Source of the DNA: Allobosea robiniae
GTDB lineage: Bacteria; Pseudomonadota; Alphaproteobacteria; Rhizobiales; Beijerinckiaceae
NCBI RefSeq assembly: GCF_900102525.1
Contig: NZ_FNBZ01000013.1
Coordinates: 1-54,790 of the forward strand
DNA: 54,790 bases
Direction: 5' to 3'
Both the position numbers and the translations under genes were made by a program. This document shows positions 42,520 through 51,370 of the stretch, one piece after another. Below the pieces are notes generated by a model. It made no database searches. It was not told where the DNA came from and saw only the letters and a program-made list of their open reading frames with translations. Position 1 is the stretch's first letter. Every line of letters begins with the position of its first letter.

Positions 42520-43413
42520 ATGACCGTGACAGGCTCCGCCTCCGTGCCGACCAGCCAGGCGGTCGGCAAAGCCCTGCTGCTCGTGACGGCCTTCGGCTGG
42601 GGCCTCAACTGGACCGTGCTGAAATTCGTCCTGCAGGACTGGCCGCCGCTGTTCGCGCGAGGCACAGCCGGCCTGCTGGGGGCGCTCTGCCTCGCACTGC
42701 TGGCAATGGCTCGCGGCGACAGCCTTGCCGTACCAAAGGGCGCCCGTGCGCCTCTCCTGGTCGCGGCGTCGATCAACGTCTTCGCCTGGATGGGCTTCAC
42801 CGCGCTGGCGCTGAACTGGCTCAAGGTCTCCGAGGGCGCCTTGATCGCCTACTCCATGCCGATCTGGGCGATGATGCTCGCCTGGCCCTTGCTCGGAGCG
42901 CGTCCGACGCGGCGCAGCCTGGTGGCGCTGGGCCTGAGCATTACCGGCATGGTCGTTCTGATGGGCGGGCCCGACTTCTCGGCGGCCAAGCTTCCCGGCG
43001 TGCTGTTCGCCTTTGCGGCGGCGGTGCTGTTCGCACTCGGCACGGTCAAGGCGCGGAAACCCCTCGCCATGCCTGGCCCGGCTGTCGCCGCCTGGCAGGT
43101 CGCCCTCGGCTGCCTGCCGATGGTGGCCCTGAGCCTCATGCTGGAGCAGCCGCAGATCACGTCGCTTTCCACGCAGGGAGCACTGGGCCTGGTCTACATG
43201 GCCGTCGGCCCGATGGCGCTCTGCTACCTCACCTGGTTCGGCGCGCTCAAGCGGCTGCCAACCGCGGTCGCCGCGACCAGCATGCTGATCGTGCCGGTGG
43301 TGGGAACGCTGACCGCCGTCCCCCTGCTCGGCGAAACGCTCGGAGCGCGGGAACTGATCGCGATCGTGCTGACCATCGGCGGCGTCGCCCTGGCGCTACG
43401 GCGCGAAGCCTGA
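42520..43413 (+). CDS. EamA/DMT-family transporter
   Basis: This 297-aa protein has ten hydrophobic helices in two EamA repeats (first starting ALLLVTAFGWGLNWTVLKFV, second PGVLFAFAAAVLFALGTVKARKP). DMT proteins of this type usually export amino acids or metabolites. It is probably co-transcribed with the PLP lyase 12 bp upstream and controlled by the Lrp-type regulator. The conserved end reads VVGTLTAVPLLGETLGARELIAIVLTIGG. Confidence 0.92.
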   Translation: MTVTGSASVPTSQAVGKALLLVTAFGWGLNWTVLKFVLQDWPPLFARGTAGLLGALCLALLAMARGDSLAVPKGARAPLLVAASINVFAWMGFTALALNWLKVSEGALIAYSMPIWAMMLAWPLLGARPTRRSLVALGLSITGMVVLMGGPDFSAAKLPGVLFAFAAAVLFALGTVKARKPLAMPGPAVAAWQVALGCLPMVALSLMLEQPQITSLSTQGALGLVYMAVGPMALCYLTWFGALKRLPTAVAATSMLIVPVVGTLTAVPLLGETLGARELIAIVLTIGGVALALRREA

Positions 43414-43439
43414 ATCTGATAAAACTGCGCCGGCCTTTC

Positions 43440-44393
43440 CTAGCGCGACCGAATCCCCATGGCCTCGACTTCCGCGGCAGTCGGGAGGTCAGCGCCGCGA
43501 CGCGTGACCGTGATCGCCGCAGCCGCGGCGGCATAGGCGAGGAGACCAGCCAGGGCCTCGCGGTCGAGCACCGCGATCGCCTCGGGGCTGAGCCGGCCGG
43601 TCTGCGAAAGCCGCGCGAGCAGCGCGGCGTGGAAGGTATCGCCCGCACCGACGGTGTCCTGCACGGCAACCGCGTGGCCCGGCACGGAAACCTGCCCGGC
43701 CGCGGAAAAAGCCGTGGCGCCCTGCCCGCCCTGCGTGACGACAACGAGCCGTGCGCCGAGACCGAGCCAATAGGCAGCAGCCTCGGCCATGCTGAGCTGC
43801 CCGTCCCAGGCGATGCGGATATCCTCGTCGCTCGCCTTGATTACCGTCGCCGTCCGATAGAAGCGCTCTGCCGCCCGATGCCAGCCGGACATGTCGCCGA
43901 TCACGGTGGGGCGCAGATTGGGGTCGACGCTGATGACGCGCCGGCCGCGTTCCCGCTCGGCCAACGCCGCGAAGGCCGATCCGACAGGCTCGACCGCCAT
44001 CGTGTAGGAGCCGAAGGTCAGCGCGCGGACCGCGGCCGGCAGCGCCTGCGGCAGGTCGGCAGGGGTGAGCGAGCGGTCGGCCGTCCCTTCGCCATGGAAG
44101 GAATAGCTGGGATGGCCGTCCTTGCCGGTCGCCACGACCGAAATGGTGGTGAGCCGCTCCGTCCGGACGAGATGGCGGCTATCGACGCCTTCCCGCGCGA
44201 GACGATCGGCAAGCAGCGAGCCGAAGCCGTCGCGCGAGACACCGCCGAGAAAGGAAGCCTCGATACCGAGCCGGGCCAGGCCGATCGCGACATTGAAGGG
44301 CGAGCCGCCGGCCACGATCCGCGCCGGCATCTCGCTGCCCTCGCCCGCACCGGCGAACAGGTCGACCAGCGCTTCCCCACAGACCAGGATCAT
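43440..44393 (-). CDS. PfkB-family carbohydrate kinase (fructokinase-like)
   Basis: This 317-aa ribokinase-fold enzyme has PfkB signature 1, GGSPFNVAIGLARLGIEASFLG, and signature 2 with the catalytic Asp, QDTVGAGDTFHAALL. The start VCGEALVDLFAG is typical for fructokinase-type members. It is convergent with the DMT gene (26-bp gap) and divergent from the LIV operon. Together with the AGE-family isomerase 3 kb away it could serve mannose-to-fructose-6-phosphate conversion, but they are not in one operon. Confidence 0.92.
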   Translation of the reverse strand: MILVCGEALVDLFAGAGEGSEMPARIVAGGSPFNVAIGLARLGIEASFLGGVSRDGFGSLLADRLAREGVDSRHLVRTERLTTISVVATGKDGHPSYSFHGEGTADRSLTPADLPQALPAAVRALTFGSYTMAVEPVGSAFAALAERERGRRVISVDPNLRPTVIGDMSGWHRAAERFYRTATVIKASDEDIRIAWDGQLSMAEAAAYWLGLGARLVVVTQGGQGATAFSAAGQVSVPGHAVAVQDTVGAGDTFHAALLARLSQTGRLSPEAIAVLDREALAGLLAYAAAAAAITVTRRGADLPTAAEVEAMGIRSR

Positions 44394-44546
44394 GGCAACC
44401 GACTTTCGATATCCGTCACGGCGCCGTCATTGAACAGCACACCGCGCTTTCCGGGAAGCCGCGCCGGCGCTGCGGGCGGCTGGCGTGCAAAGCCGCACCA
44501 TCCGCCTTGGAGACCTCGCGAAATTTCCGTAAACTGCGACTTGCAG

Positions 44547-44566
44547 ATATTTTAAGCTTGAAACAT
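44547..44566. promoter_or_regulatory. Palindromic element shared with the monooxygenase promoter, copy 1
   Basis: ATATTTTAAGCTTGAAACAT lies ~70 bp before the binding-protein start of the LIV operon. It differs in only two bases from the element at 51196-51215, 6.6 kb away, and its preceding G is also shared. The form ATATTT-N8-AAATAT with a central AAG-CTT core is typical of MarR-class operators. No MarR gene is in the window. Confidence 0.75.
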
Positions 44567-44636
44567 TATGGCCTGCGCGCGCCACAGAAATCCAAGGGAA
44601 CGGGGCCGCGCTTCAACTTCGTCCGGGAGGACATCG

Positions 44637-45809
44637 ATGACGACACTCAGGTTCGGTCTGGCACTTGGTTGCGGCGCGCTGGCGCTATCCATCGCTTCGG
44701 CCCAGGCGCAGGAGCCGATCAAGATCGGCGTGGTCAGCGTCCTGACCGGTCCGGCCGCCTCGCTCGGCCAGCAGGTCCGCGACGGCTTCCAGCTCGCTGT
44801 CGACAAGAATGGCGGCAAGCTCGGCGGCGTGCCGGTCAAGATCACCGTGATCGACGACGAGCTGAAGCCCGATGTCGCGGTCGAGCGCGTGCGCTCGTTC
44901 GTCGAGAGCGAGAAGCCGGCCTTCGTCGTCGGCCCGGTCTTCTCCAACATCCTCGGCGCCATCGCCAAGCCTGTGCTCGATTCCGGCGCCTTCCTGATCA
45001 GCCCGAATGCCGGCCCCTCGACCATGGCCGGCAAGGCCTGCAACAAGAACTTCTTCGTCACCTCCTACCAGAACGATCAGGTGCACGAGGTTCTCGGCAA
45101 ATACGCGCAGGACCAGAACTACAAGAAGGCCTATATCATCGCGCCGAACTACCAGGCGGGTAAGGACTCGCTCGCCGGCTTCAAGCGCTACTTCAAGGGC
45201 GAGATCGTCGACGAGGTCTATGCGCCGCTGAACGCGATGGATTTCTCGGCCGACCTCGCCAAGATCGCCTCGTCCAAGCCCGATGTCGTCTTCGCCTTCC
45301 TGCCCGGCGGGCTCGGCGTCAATTTCGTCAAGCAGTGGTCGCAGGCCGGGCTGCAGGGCAAGATCCCGTTCCTCTCCGCCTTCACGGTCGATGAATCGAC
45401 CCTGCCGGCCCAGCAGGACGCCGCGGTCGGCCTCTATGGCGGCATGACCTGGGCGCCCAACATGGACAACGCGCAGACGAAGGATTTCGTCAAAGCCTAT
45501 GAGGCAGCCTACAAGATCGTGCCCGGCTCCTATGCCCAGCAATCCTACGACGCGGCGATGCTGATCGACTCCGCCGTGAAGGCGGCGGGCGGCACCGGCA
45601 ACCCCGACAAGCTGCGCGACGCCATCAAGAAGGCCGACTTCACCTCGCTGCGCGGCAAGTTCAAGTTCAACACCAACGGCTATCCGATCCAGGACTTCTA
45701 CCTCGTCAAGGTCGCCAAGCGCGCCGACGGCAAGTTCCAGACCGAAATCGCGCAGAAGGTGTTTTCGGACTACGCCGATCCGCACGCCAAGGATTGCGCG
45801 CTGAAGTGA
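44637..45809 (+). CDS. LIV-type ABC transporter substrate-binding protein
   Basis: This 390-aa Peripla_BP_6 protein starts at ATG 44637 behind GGGAGG, with signal peptide TLRFGLALGCGALALSIASAQA. Core motifs are IKIGVVSVLTGPAASLGQQVRDGF, ITVIDDELKPDVAVERVRSFV and IISPNAG-type text (FLISPNAGPSTMAGKAC), with YAQQSYDAAMLIDSAVKAAGG near the end. Such proteins bind branched-chain amino acids, amides or aromatic acids. The shared operator with an aromatic FAD monooxygenase makes an aromatic acid the best guess. A repeat element separates it from the permease gene. Confidence 0.93.
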   Translation: MTTLRFGLALGCGALALSIASAQAQEPIKIGVVSVLTGPAASLGQQVRDGFQLAVDKNGGKLGGVPVKITVIDDELKPDVAVERVRSFVESEKPAFVVGPVFSNILGAIAKPVLDSGAFLISPNAGPSTMAGKACNKNFFVTSYQNDQVHEVLGKYAQDQNYKKAYIIAPNYQAGKDSLAGFKRYFKGEIVDEVYAPLNAMDFSADLAKIASSKPDVVFAFLPGGLGVNFVKQWSQAGLQGKIPFLSAFTVDESTLPAQQDAAVGLYGGMTWAPNMDNAQTKDFVKAYEAAYKIVPGSYAQQSYDAAMLIDSAVKAAGGTGNPDKLRDAIKKADFTSLRGKFKFNTNGYPIQDFYLVKVAKRADGKFQTEIAQKVFSDYADPHAKDCALK

Positions 45810-45816
45810 CGCGAAG

Positions 45817-45896
45817 CGTCATCCTCGGGCGAAGCGAAGCTTCGACCCGGGGATCTCTTCGTCACGAGATGCTCGGGTCAAGCCCGAGCATGACGT
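45817..45896. repeat. Mosaic palindromic repeat, copy 2
   Basis: This 80-bp element runs from CGTCATCCTCGGGC to GAGCATGACG. It consists of two hairpins: TCGGGCGAAGC...GACCCGGGGATC and GAGATGCTCGGGTCAAGCCC with GAGCATGACG. It begins 7 bp after the binding-protein stop and ends 31 bp before the LivH start. Related copies are at 7124-7215 and 49830-49923. Confidence 0.85.
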
Positions 45897-45927
45897 CCTG
45901 TGACCGGCCCTGACCTAGGACCGCGCA

Positions 45928-46854
45928 ATGACCCTCAGCCTCCTGATCGTCCAGCTCCTCAACGGGCTCCAGTTTGGCGTCCTGCTGTTCCTGGTTGCGG
46001 CCGGGCTGACGCTGGTCTTCGGTGTCATGGACTTCATCAACCTGGCCCATGGCGTCCAGTACATGCTGGGCGCCTATCTCGCCGTGACCTTCGTCAGCCT
46101 GACCGGCTCCTTTCTGCTGGGGCTCGTGCTCGCGCTCGCGGCCGCCTTGCTGCTCGGCCTCGCCCTCGAATTCCTGGTCTTCCGGCATCTCTACGAACGC
46201 GACCATCTCGACCAGGTGCTGGCGACCTTCGGGCTGATTCTGCTGCTCAACCAGGCGGTGAAGATGATCTGGGGCGCCGCACCGCTTTCGGTGCCGGTGC
46301 CGGAATTCCTCTCCGGCAATGTCCGATTGATGGACGGCATTCTCTACCCCGTCTATCGCTTCGCGCTGATCGGGGCCGGCCTCGGTGTCGGCGCGCTGCT
46401 CTGGTTCGTGGTCGAGAAGACCCGCACCGGCATGCTGCTCAGGGCCGGCGCCTCGAATGCGCCGATGGTCTCGGCGCTCGGGGTCGATATCCGCAAGCTG
46501 TTCATGATCGTCTTCGCCTTCGGCACCATGCTCGCCGGCTTCGCCGGGGCGATGGCCGCGCCGATCCTCTCGGTCGAGCCCGGCATGGGCGATACCGTCC
46601 TGATCCTCGCCTTCGTCGTCATCGTCGTCGGCGGCATCGGCTCGATCCGCGGCGCCTTCGTGGGCGCGCTGATCGTCGGCCTCGTCGACACGCTCGGCCG
46701 CTCCTCGATGAACGACCTGCTCCGGCTGTTCATGGCGCCTGCTTCGGCCCGCGCGACCGGCGCAGCGCTCTCCTCGATGCTGATCTACCTCGTCATGGCG
46801 GCGGTGCTGTTCGTCCGGCCCGAAGGCCTGCTCCCGGCCAAGGGGCGCTCGTGA
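45928..46854 (+). CDS. livH: LIV-type ABC transporter permease LivH
   Basis: This 308-aa permease begins QLLNGLQFGVLLFLVAAGLTLVFGVMDFINLAHGV, the LivH hallmark, and has about eight helices, with GMLLRAGASNAPMVSALGVDIRKLFMIVFAFG and VVGGIGSIRGAFVGALIVGL in the second half. Its stop overlaps a GTG start for LivM. With LivM it forms the channel of a HAAT-family importer. Confidence 0.94.
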   Translation: MTLSLLIVQLLNGLQFGVLLFLVAAGLTLVFGVMDFINLAHGVQYMLGAYLAVTFVSLTGSFLLGLVLALAAALLLGLALEFLVFRHLYERDHLDQVLATFGLILLLNQAVKMIWGAAPLSVPVPEFLSGNVRLMDGILYPVYRFALIGAGLGVGALLWFVVEKTRTGMLLRAGASNAPMVSALGVDIRKLFMIVFAFGTMLAGFAGAMAAPILSVEPGMGDTVLILAFVVIVVGGIGSIRGAFVGALIVGLVDTLGRSSMNDLLRLFMAPASARATGAALSSMLIYLVMAAVLFVRPEGLLPAKGRS

Positions 46855-47841
46855 GCATGGCGAGCGCGCCCGCGAATTCCGCCGCAACTACGCGGCCTGT
46901 GGCGCCCACAGTGCGCCGGCTTGCGCCGCTCGTCATTTTCATTCTGCTCGCCCTGTTGCCGCTTGGTTCCATGCTCGGCCTGCCCGGGCATTGGCTGACA
47001 CTGGTGACGCGGGCGATGATCTTCGCCATCGCCGCGCTGTCGCTCGACCTCGTCCTCGGGATCGGCGGGCTGATCTCCTTCGGCCACGCCGCCTTCGTCG
47101 GCATCGGCGCCTATGGCGCGGGCATCCTGATCACCGAAGGCCAGACCGAGCTTCTTGTCGCGCTGCCGGTCATCCTCCTCGCCTGCGCCGTCTTCGCGAC
47201 TGTCACCGGCTATGTCTCCCTGCGGACGCGCGGCGTCGCCTTCATCATGATCACCCTGGCCTTCGGCCAGATGGCATTCTATTTTGCGCAGGCGCTCTCA
47301 GCCTATGGCGGCGATGACGGCCTGACCCTCTACGAGAAGAGCACGCTGCTCGGGCACGAGATCTTCGGCAACCGCACCGGCTTCTATTACATCGCGCTCG
47401 GCACGCTGGCCTTCTGCTACGGACTGGCGCGGCGGCTCGTCGCCTCGCGCTTCGGCCGGGTGCTGCGGGCGGCGCGTGAAAATGCCGTGCGCGTCACCAT
47501 CACCGGCTACGACGTCAACCATGTCCGGCTCGGCGCCTATGTGATCAGCGGCATGATGGCGGGGCTCGCCGGCTTCCTGCTCGCCAACCAGACCGATTTC
47601 GTCAGCCCCGCCTATATGTCCTGGCCGCGCTCGGGTGAGCTGATCTTCATGGTCGTGCTCGGCGGCGTCGGCTCGCTCTATGGTGCGATCCTCGGCGCGC
47701 TTGCCTTCCTCGTCACCGAGGACGTGCTCTCGTCGCTGACGCATAACTGGAAGATCATCTTCGGGCCATTGATCGTGCTCTTCGTGCTGTTCACCCATGG
47801 CGGCATCGCCGGCCTTGTCGCGAAGCTCAGGGGGCGCCGCG

Positions 47842-47849
<8 letters not shown>
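46851..47849 (+). CDS. livM: LIV-type ABC transporter permease LivM
   Basis: This 332-aa permease starts at GTG 46851 (GTGA overlap with livH); ATG 46857 is an alternative two codons in. Hallmarks are AIAALSLDLVLGIGGLISFGHAAFVGIGAYGAG, LRTRGVAFIMITLAFGQM, VLRAARENAVRVTITGYDVNHVR and VVLGGVGSLYGAILGALAF. Its stop lies inside the next gene, an 8-bp overlap with livG. Confidence 0.94.
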
Positions 47850-48591
<742 letters not shown>

Positions 48592-48593
48592 CG

Positions 48594-49292
48594 ATGCTCA
48601 GCGTCGAAGGGCTCGATGCCGGCTATGGCGAGGCGCAGATCCTGTTCGGGGTCGATCTTGCCGTCGGCGAAGGCGAGGTCGTGACGCTGCTCGGCCGCAA
48701 CGGCATGGGCAAGACCACGACGGTGCGCGCGATCATGGGTCTGCTGCCGGCAAAGGCCGGGCGCATCGCCTTCGGCGGTCGCGACCTGACCGGCGCCGCG
48801 CCCTTCCGCATCGCGCAGGCCGGGATCGGGCTGGTACCGGAAGGCCGCCAGATCTTCCCGACACTCTCGGTCGAGGAGAACCTGATCGCGACCGCGGCCG
48901 ATCGCTCCGGCAAGAAGCGCTGGGACCTCGAACGGATCTACGCCTTCTTCCCGCGTCTCAGGGAGCGGCGTGAGAACCGCGGCAACCAGCTTTCCGGTGG
49001 CGAGCAGCAGATGCTGGCGATCGGCCGGGCGCTGATGACCAATCCGAAGCTGATCATCCTCGACGAGGCGACCGAGGGGCTTGCCCCCCTGATCCGCGAG
49101 GAAATCTGGAACTGTCTGACGGCCCTGAAGGCGGAGGGCGAGTCGATCCTCGTCATCGACAAGAATGTCGATGCTCTCGTTCGGATCGCCGATCGCCATA
49201 TCGTGCTGGAGAAGGGCCGCGTCGTCTGGCGCGGCTCCAGCGCCGAACTGCGCAGCGACAGCGCCGTGAAGGACCGCTTCCTGCACTTCTAG
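48594..49292 (+). CDS. livF: LIV-type ABC transporter ATPase LivF
   Basis: This 232-aa ATPase shows Walker A GRNGMGKTT, signature LSGGEQQMLAIGRAL and Walker B LIILDEATEGLAP. The switch region reads VIDKN where many LivF proteins have VEQN. It starts 2 bp after the livG stop. It is followed 58 bp later by the cupin gene, probably still in the same transcript. Confidence 0.94.
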   Translation: MLSVEGLDAGYGEAQILFGVDLAVGEGEVVTLLGRNGMGKTTTVRAIMGLLPAKAGRIAFGGRDLTGAAPFRIAQAGIGLVPEGRQIFPTLSVEENLIATAADRSGKKRWDLERIYAFFPRLRERRENRGNQLSGGEQQMLAIGRALMTNPKLIILDEATEGLAPLIREEIWNCLTALKAEGESILVIDKNVDALVRIADRHIVLEKGRVVWRGSSAELRSDSAVKDRFLHF

Positions 49293-49350
49293 CAGATCCT
49301 GCCAACAACCCTCCGGCCTGCATGCCGGCAGATGAGGAGAGCCAAGACCC

Positions 49351-49809
49351 ATGAACCCGCTGACAGCCGGCGTGACGCGCGCCAATGAAGGCCTCGAGGG
49401 CATCTCCTGGAGCATCCTCGGCCAGACCTATGTGCCGAAGACCCTGACCGAGGAGAGCTTCTCCTGGCACGCGACCTTGCCGCCCGGAACCTTCGTGCCG
49501 CCGCATATCCACACGACGCAGGAGGAGTTCATCTACATGCTGGAGGGACGGCTCGACCTCCTGCTCGACGGCAAGGAGAGCTTCGCCACCGCCGGCGACC
49601 TGATCCGCCTGCCCCGCAACATCCCGCACGGCCTGTTCAACAAGAGCGACGCAACGGTGAAGTGCCTGTTCTGGGTTTCGCCGACGGCACGGCTCTACGA
49701 TCTGTTCTGGGGCCTGCATTCGATGGCCGAGCAGAAGCCGGCCGATGTCGTCGCACTCGCGGCCAAGCACGAGGTCGACTTCCTGCCACCTCCGCCCGAC
49801 GCGGGGTGA
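49351..49809 (+). CDS. Small cupin-domain protein (quercetinase-like)
   Basis: This 152-aa single-cupin protein has motif 1 PGTFVPPHIHTTQEEFIYMLEG (His-x-His and Glu metal ligands) and motif 2 GDLIRLPRNIPHGLFN. ATG 49351 follows GAGGAGAG. Such small cupins act as dioxygenases, isomerases or ligand-binding proteins. Its place at the end of the LIV operon, facing an aromatic monooxygenase, suggests a step on the imported compound; no reaction can be named. A mosaic repeat follows its stop. Confidence 0.88.
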   Translation: MNPLTAGVTRANEGLEGISWSILGQTYVPKTLTEESFSWHATLPPGTFVPPHIHTTQEEFIYMLEGRLDLLLDGKESFATAGDLIRLPRNIPHGLFNKSDATVKCLFWVSPTARLYDLFWGLHSMAEQKPADVVALAAKHEVDFLPPPPDAG

Positions 49810-49829
49810 GGACGGACGCGCACGGCGCG

Positions 49830-49923
49830 CGTCATTCTCGGGCGAAGCAAAGCTCCGACCCGAGAATCTCAAGACGAGAAGGCTCTGGTTTCAGAGATGG
49901 TCGGGTCAAGCCCGACCATGACG
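49830..49923. repeat. Mosaic palindromic repeat, copy 3
   Basis: This 94-bp element runs from CGTCATTCTCGGGCGAAGC to GACCATGACG. Its right hairpin GAGATGGTCGGGTCAAGCCC with GACCATGACG differs by two bases from the reverse complement of the corresponding half of copy 1. It fills the convergent gap between the cupin and monooxygenase genes and may act as a bidirectional terminator. Confidence 0.85.
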
Positions 49924-49924
49924 C

Positions 49925-51172
49925 CTAACCCTTCTTCCGCGCCAGCTGCTCGGCCGAGAAACCGGCCTTGCCGGCATAGCCCTTGACGATCTGTTCGCGT
50001 GCAGTGTGGTCGAGGACCTGATCGATATGCTCGAAGCCTTGCGGCGCCAGAGCCTCCACCGCGTCGATCACCCGCTCCGGCCCGCCGACCCGGTTCATCG
50101 CCACGACCTCCGCCGTCGCCGGCAGGCGCTCGGCTTCATAGGCCGCCAGCGCCTGGCGCGGATGCTCGGCCTTCGCCAGCCAGTCGGCGAGGCAGCGCGC
50201 GTCGAGCACCGCTTGCGAGGCGCCGTTGGAGCCGACCGGGTACATCGGATGTGCCGCATCCCCGAGCAGCGTGACGCGGCCATGGGTCCAGCGCGGCAGC
50301 GGGTCGCGGTCGCACATCGGGTACTCCCAGAAGGTCGAGGTCGCCCGGACCATCGCGAGGATATCGACCTCGGGCACGCTGAAACGCCGCGCGAAGGGCA
50401 GCACGTCTTCAAGGCGGCCGGGCTTCGACCAGGCCTCCTTCGGCGGCGGCTTTTCAGGATCGCCTGTGCGGATATTGACGACCCAGTTGGTCAGGCGCGT
50501 CTGCGGCGTCCGCCCCTTGCCGATCGGGTAGAGCACCAGCTTTCCGGCCATGCCGCCGGCGATGATCATGCTCTCGCCATCGAGGAAGACGGGCCAGTCG
50601 CAGGCGCCGCGCCACATCTGTACGCCCTGCCAGCGCGGCGGCCCCTGGTTCGGGAAGTAGTGCCCGCGAACGGCGGAATGGATGCCGTCGGCCCCGACCA
50701 GGATGTCGCCGCGCGCGGTCTCGCCGGCCTCGCCGAAGCGCGTATCGCTGAAATGCGCGGTGACGCCGCCTTCATCCTGGATGAAGCCTTGCAGCCGGCG
50801 GCCGGTCCGGATCGCATCCTCGCCCAGCCGCTCGACCACCGCATCGCGAATGACGCACTGGAGCCGGCCGCGATGGATCGAGAATTGCGGCACCGGCGCG
50901 CCCGCATGCAGGCCCCGCGGCTCGCTCCAGACCGTCTGCCCGAAGCGGTTCATGTAGTGCAGTTCACGCGTGCGGATGCCGGCCTCGTCGAGCACGGGCA
51001 GCAAGCCGAGATCGGCGAGCTCGCGAATGGCATGCGGCAAGGTGTTGATCCCGACGCCGACCTCGCGGATCTCGCTGGACTGCTCGTAGACGGTCGCGCC
51101 AACGCCGCGGGCATGAAGCATCAAGGCCAGCGTCAATCCGCCGATACCGCCGCCGACAATGATGACCCGCAT
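49925..51172 (-). CDS. FAD-dependent aromatic monooxygenase, PhzS-like
   Basis: This 415-aa class A flavoprotein hydroxylase has FAD motif VGGGIGGLTLAL, the DG motif LVGADGIHSAVRGH and the second FAD motif LLGDAAHPMYPVGSNGASQA. Stretches such as SSEIREVGVGIN, TVWSEPRGLHAG, PQFSIHRGRLQ and DRDPLPRWTHGRVTLLGDAAH recall, from memory, Pseudomonas PhzS (5-methylphenazine-1-carboxylate 1-monooxygenase). No phenazine biosynthesis gene is in the window, so a catabolic hydroxylation of another aromatic acid is more likely. It starts 24 bp from a palindrome that also stands before the LIV operon. Confidence 0.9.
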   Translation of the reverse strand: MRVIIVGGGIGGLTLALMLHARGVGATVYEQSSEIREVGVGINTLPHAIRELADLGLLPVLDEAGIRTRELHYMNRFGQTVWSEPRGLHAGAPVPQFSIHRGRLQCVIRDAVVERLGEDAIRTGRRLQGFIQDEGGVTAHFSDTRFGEAGETARGDILVGADGIHSAVRGHYFPNQGPPRWQGVQMWRGACDWPVFLDGESMIIAGGMAGKLVLYPIGKGRTPQTRLTNWVVNIRTGDPEKPPPKEAWSKPGRLEDVLPFARRFSVPEVDILAMVRATSTFWEYPMCDRDPLPRWTHGRVTLLGDAAHPMYPVGSNGASQAVLDARCLADWLAKAEHPRQALAAYEAERLPATAEVVAMNRVGGPERVIDAVEALAPQGFEHIDQVLDHTAREQIVKGYAGKAGFSAEQLARKKG

Positions 51173-51195
51173 GACGTCGCCCCTCAGCGATCTCG

Positions 51196-51215
51196 ATATT
51201 TTAAGTTTGAAATAT
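51196..51215. promoter_or_regulatory. Palindromic element shared with the LIV promoter, copy 2
   Basis: ATATTTTAAGTTTGAAATAT stands 24 bp upstream of the monooxygenase start (51172, minus strand). The outer ATATTT/AAATAT arms are perfect. Compared with copy 1 at 44547-44566, only the C/T at position 11 and at position 18 differ. Confidence 0.75.
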
Positions 51216-51370
51216 CCTGGTTTCCGTTGTCAATCGCGCATGGCACGGTGGCAACGGACACACAGGCCGGCGCCCTGGCGCAGACCTTGTCGGGAGCCTC
51301 ATTCAAACCGCACCCGCCGCAACGATCGCGGTGTTGTTGCGCGCCGGCTGATCGCCCATATCTACGATGG

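Noticed and set aside
49925..51172. Assignment as a phenazine-biosynthesis gene phzS
   Set aside because: Similarity is recalled, not computed, and no phzA-G or phzM gene is in the window.
50006..51370. An N-terminal extension of SelO by ~455 codons
   Set aside because: The extension is antisense to the PhzS-like monooxygenase; SelO family length and conserved start fit ATG 51371.
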